NCBI GenBank assembly: GCA_027021335.1
Contig: JALUUO010000063.1
Span: 1 to 40,537 of the forward strand
DNA: 40,537 nt
DNA from: Nitrospirota bacterium
GTDB lineage: Bacteria > Nitrospirota > Thermodesulfovibrionia > SZUA-242
Direction of reading: 5' to 3'
The notes beneath the pieces were generated by a model, which did no database searches, was not told where the DNA came from, and was given only the letters and a program-made list of their open reading frames with translations. Numbering within the stretch: position 1 is the first letter of the stretch; the number at the start of each line of letters is the position of its first letter. A program made the position numbers and the translations under genes. This document shows, piece by piece, positions 39,482-40,537 of the stretch.

Positions 39482-40537
39482 GTATATGGAATAAAAAACA
39501 TGTACGGGCCATGGTTTTTCAGGCGCTCGTGCTTGCCGCTGTAGCAGCGCTGGGGATTTATCTATTAAACAATACACTGCACAACCTGAAAGCCAGGGGC
39601 ATTGCCACCGGCTTTGGCTTTCTGTCTTCCGAGGCCGGGTTCGGTATCATTCAGCACCTTATTGATTATGACGAATCCTCCAGTTTCGGCCGGGTATTTA
39701 TTGTGGGCCTTCTTAACACCCTGCTGGTTGCAGGCCTGGGGATCGTACTTGCAACAATTCTTGGGTTTGTAATCGGCATAGGCCGATTGTCCAAAAACTG
39801 GTTGGTATCACGACTGGCCGCGGCTTACATCGAGATCTTTCGGAACATCCCTCTGCTTCTGCAGATTTTCTTCTGGTATTTCGCTGTGCTTAGATCTCTG
39901 CCTCCGCCCCGCCGGAGTTTTTCTCTATGGGACAGTATATTTCTGAACATCCGCGGACTTTATCTGCCCTCTCCGGTTTTTGAAGAAGGTTTTTTTTGGC
40001 TGGTTTCAGTAACTTTGGCAACGACGATCGGCCTTTATCTCTGGATGCGTAAATACAGGGGAAAAACAGGTAAGAATTTTCTTAACGGCTTCTTTAGAAA
40101 CATTTACGTTCCACCCGCCTTATTAATAGTAGCCCCCATGCTTATCTTTATTGCACTGGGCTTTCCCGTCTCCCTGGAAATACCACGCCTGAAGGGGTTT
40201 AATTTCGTCGGAGGTATCGCGGTTATCCCCGAGCTGGCCGCCCTGTTGATCGCTCTTACCATCTATACCGCAGCGTTTATCGCAGAAATAGTGCGCGCCG
40301 GCATTGAAGCGGTCGGTCCGGGGCAGACCGAGGCAGCCTATGCCCTGGGTTTGCGGCCCGGTATTACATTACGTCTTGTCGTTATTCCACAGGCCATGCG
40401 AGTGATTATTCCACCGCTGACCAGTCAATACCTGAACCTGACAAAAAACTCCTCCCTGGCCACGGCAATCGGCTATCCTGATTTGGTGTCGGTCTTTGCC
40501 GGCACCACCCTGAACCAAACAGGCCAGGCCGTTGAGG
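39478..40537 (+). CDS. aapQ: Amino-acid ABC transporter permease, AapQ type (runs off the window)
   Basis: The ATG at 39478 overlaps the stop of the binding-protein gene (ATGA). The reading frame stays open to the last base, giving more than 353 residues. The protein starts MSIWNKKHVRAMVFQALVLA with a first membrane helix. A second region has GLLNTLLVAGLGIVLATILG, then RLAAAYIEIFRNIPLLLQIF, and after a long insert typical of AapQ, IPELAALLIALTIYTAAFIA. The EAA loop that docks the ATPase reads EAAYALGLRPGITLRLVVIP. It forms the inner-membrane channel with a second permease (AapM) and the ATPase (AapP), which should lie just beyond the window. Confidence 0.93.
   Translation, partial: MSIWNKKHVRAMVFQALVLAAVAALGIYLLNNTLHNLKARGIATGFGFLSSEAGFGIIQHLIDYDESSSFGRVFIVGLLNTLLVAGLGIVLATILGFVIGIGRLSKNWLVSRLAAAYIEIFRNIPLLLQIFFWYFAVLRSLPPPRRSFSLWDSIFLNIRGLYLPSPVFEEGFFWLVSVTLATTIGLYLWMRKYRGKTGKNFLNGFFRNIYVPPALLIVAPMLIFIALGFPVSLEIPRLKGFNFVGGIAVIPELAALLIALTIYTAAFIAEIVRAGIEAVGPGQTEAAYALGLRPGITLRLVVIPQAMRVIIPPLTSQYLNLTKNSSLATAIGYPDLVSVFAGTTLNQTGQAVE

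Overview
The window looks like a chromosomal piece from a Gram-negative bacterium, most probably a deltaproteobacterium in the broad sense (Desulfobacterota / Geobacter-like). The reasons are the pilB-pilT-pilC-pilS-pilR order, the tmk-holB-ricT-metG block, an outer-membrane beta-barrel protein, a HEAT-repeat/HD-GYP gene pair and an Aap-type amino-acid ABC importer. The taxon is inferred from gene content and order only.

Region 1 (1-15300) is an accessory defence island. Every gene is on the minus strand, apparently read from one strong sigma70-like promoter at 14193-14221. In transcription order it holds a one-TRD HsdS-like protein, HsdM, a RhuM-family protein, a TIGR04141-family protein with an in-frame amber codon, a full two-TRD HsdS, a frameshifted coiled-coil membrane protein, a shortened four-helix-bundle protein, an AlbA_2/Schlafen-like protein, HsdR, a YgjP-like metallopeptidase and a decayed DUF4236 gene. 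This is a type I restriction-modification locus with several accessory genes. Between its promoter and the core genome lie the wreck of a second hsdM and an intact GIY-YIG protein. The island stops at the 3' end of ssrA (tmRNA), a well-known integration site, but no integrase is visible. The island is full of decay and small repeats: frameshifts, a nonsense codon, a 31-bp direct repeat, heptanucleotide tandem repeats and a 12-bp coding repeat.

Region 2 (15415-17145, minus strand) holds ssrA, smpB and a barrel-only NagA-like deacetylase: the trans-translation RNA next to its protein partner.

Region 3 (17421-24690, plus strand) is a type IV pilus cluster: extension ATPase PilB, retraction ATPase PilT, platform protein PilC, and the two-component pair PilS/PilR that normally controls pilin transcription through sigma54. 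No pilin gene follows. A convergent short-chain dehydrogenase gene overlaps the end of pilR.

Region 4 (25561-34971) has tRNA-Ala(GGC) on the minus strand, then a plus-strand run: a MetE/UroD-like protein, tmk, holB, ricT (PSP1), metG, a HEAT-repeat protein and an HD-GYP protein. The last two share a similar N-terminal module.

Region 5 (35094-40537) has tRNA-Thr(CGT), a 105-bp inverted-repeat element, a DUF445 membrane protein, an outer-membrane beta-barrel protein and elongation factor P on the minus strand. An amino-acid importer follows on the plus strand: the binding protein and the first permease, which runs off the window.

Three genes (smpB, pilB, the MetE-like gene) have a -10-like box ending only 8-9 bases before the start codon and no Shine-Dalgarno, which suggests leaderless mRNAs.
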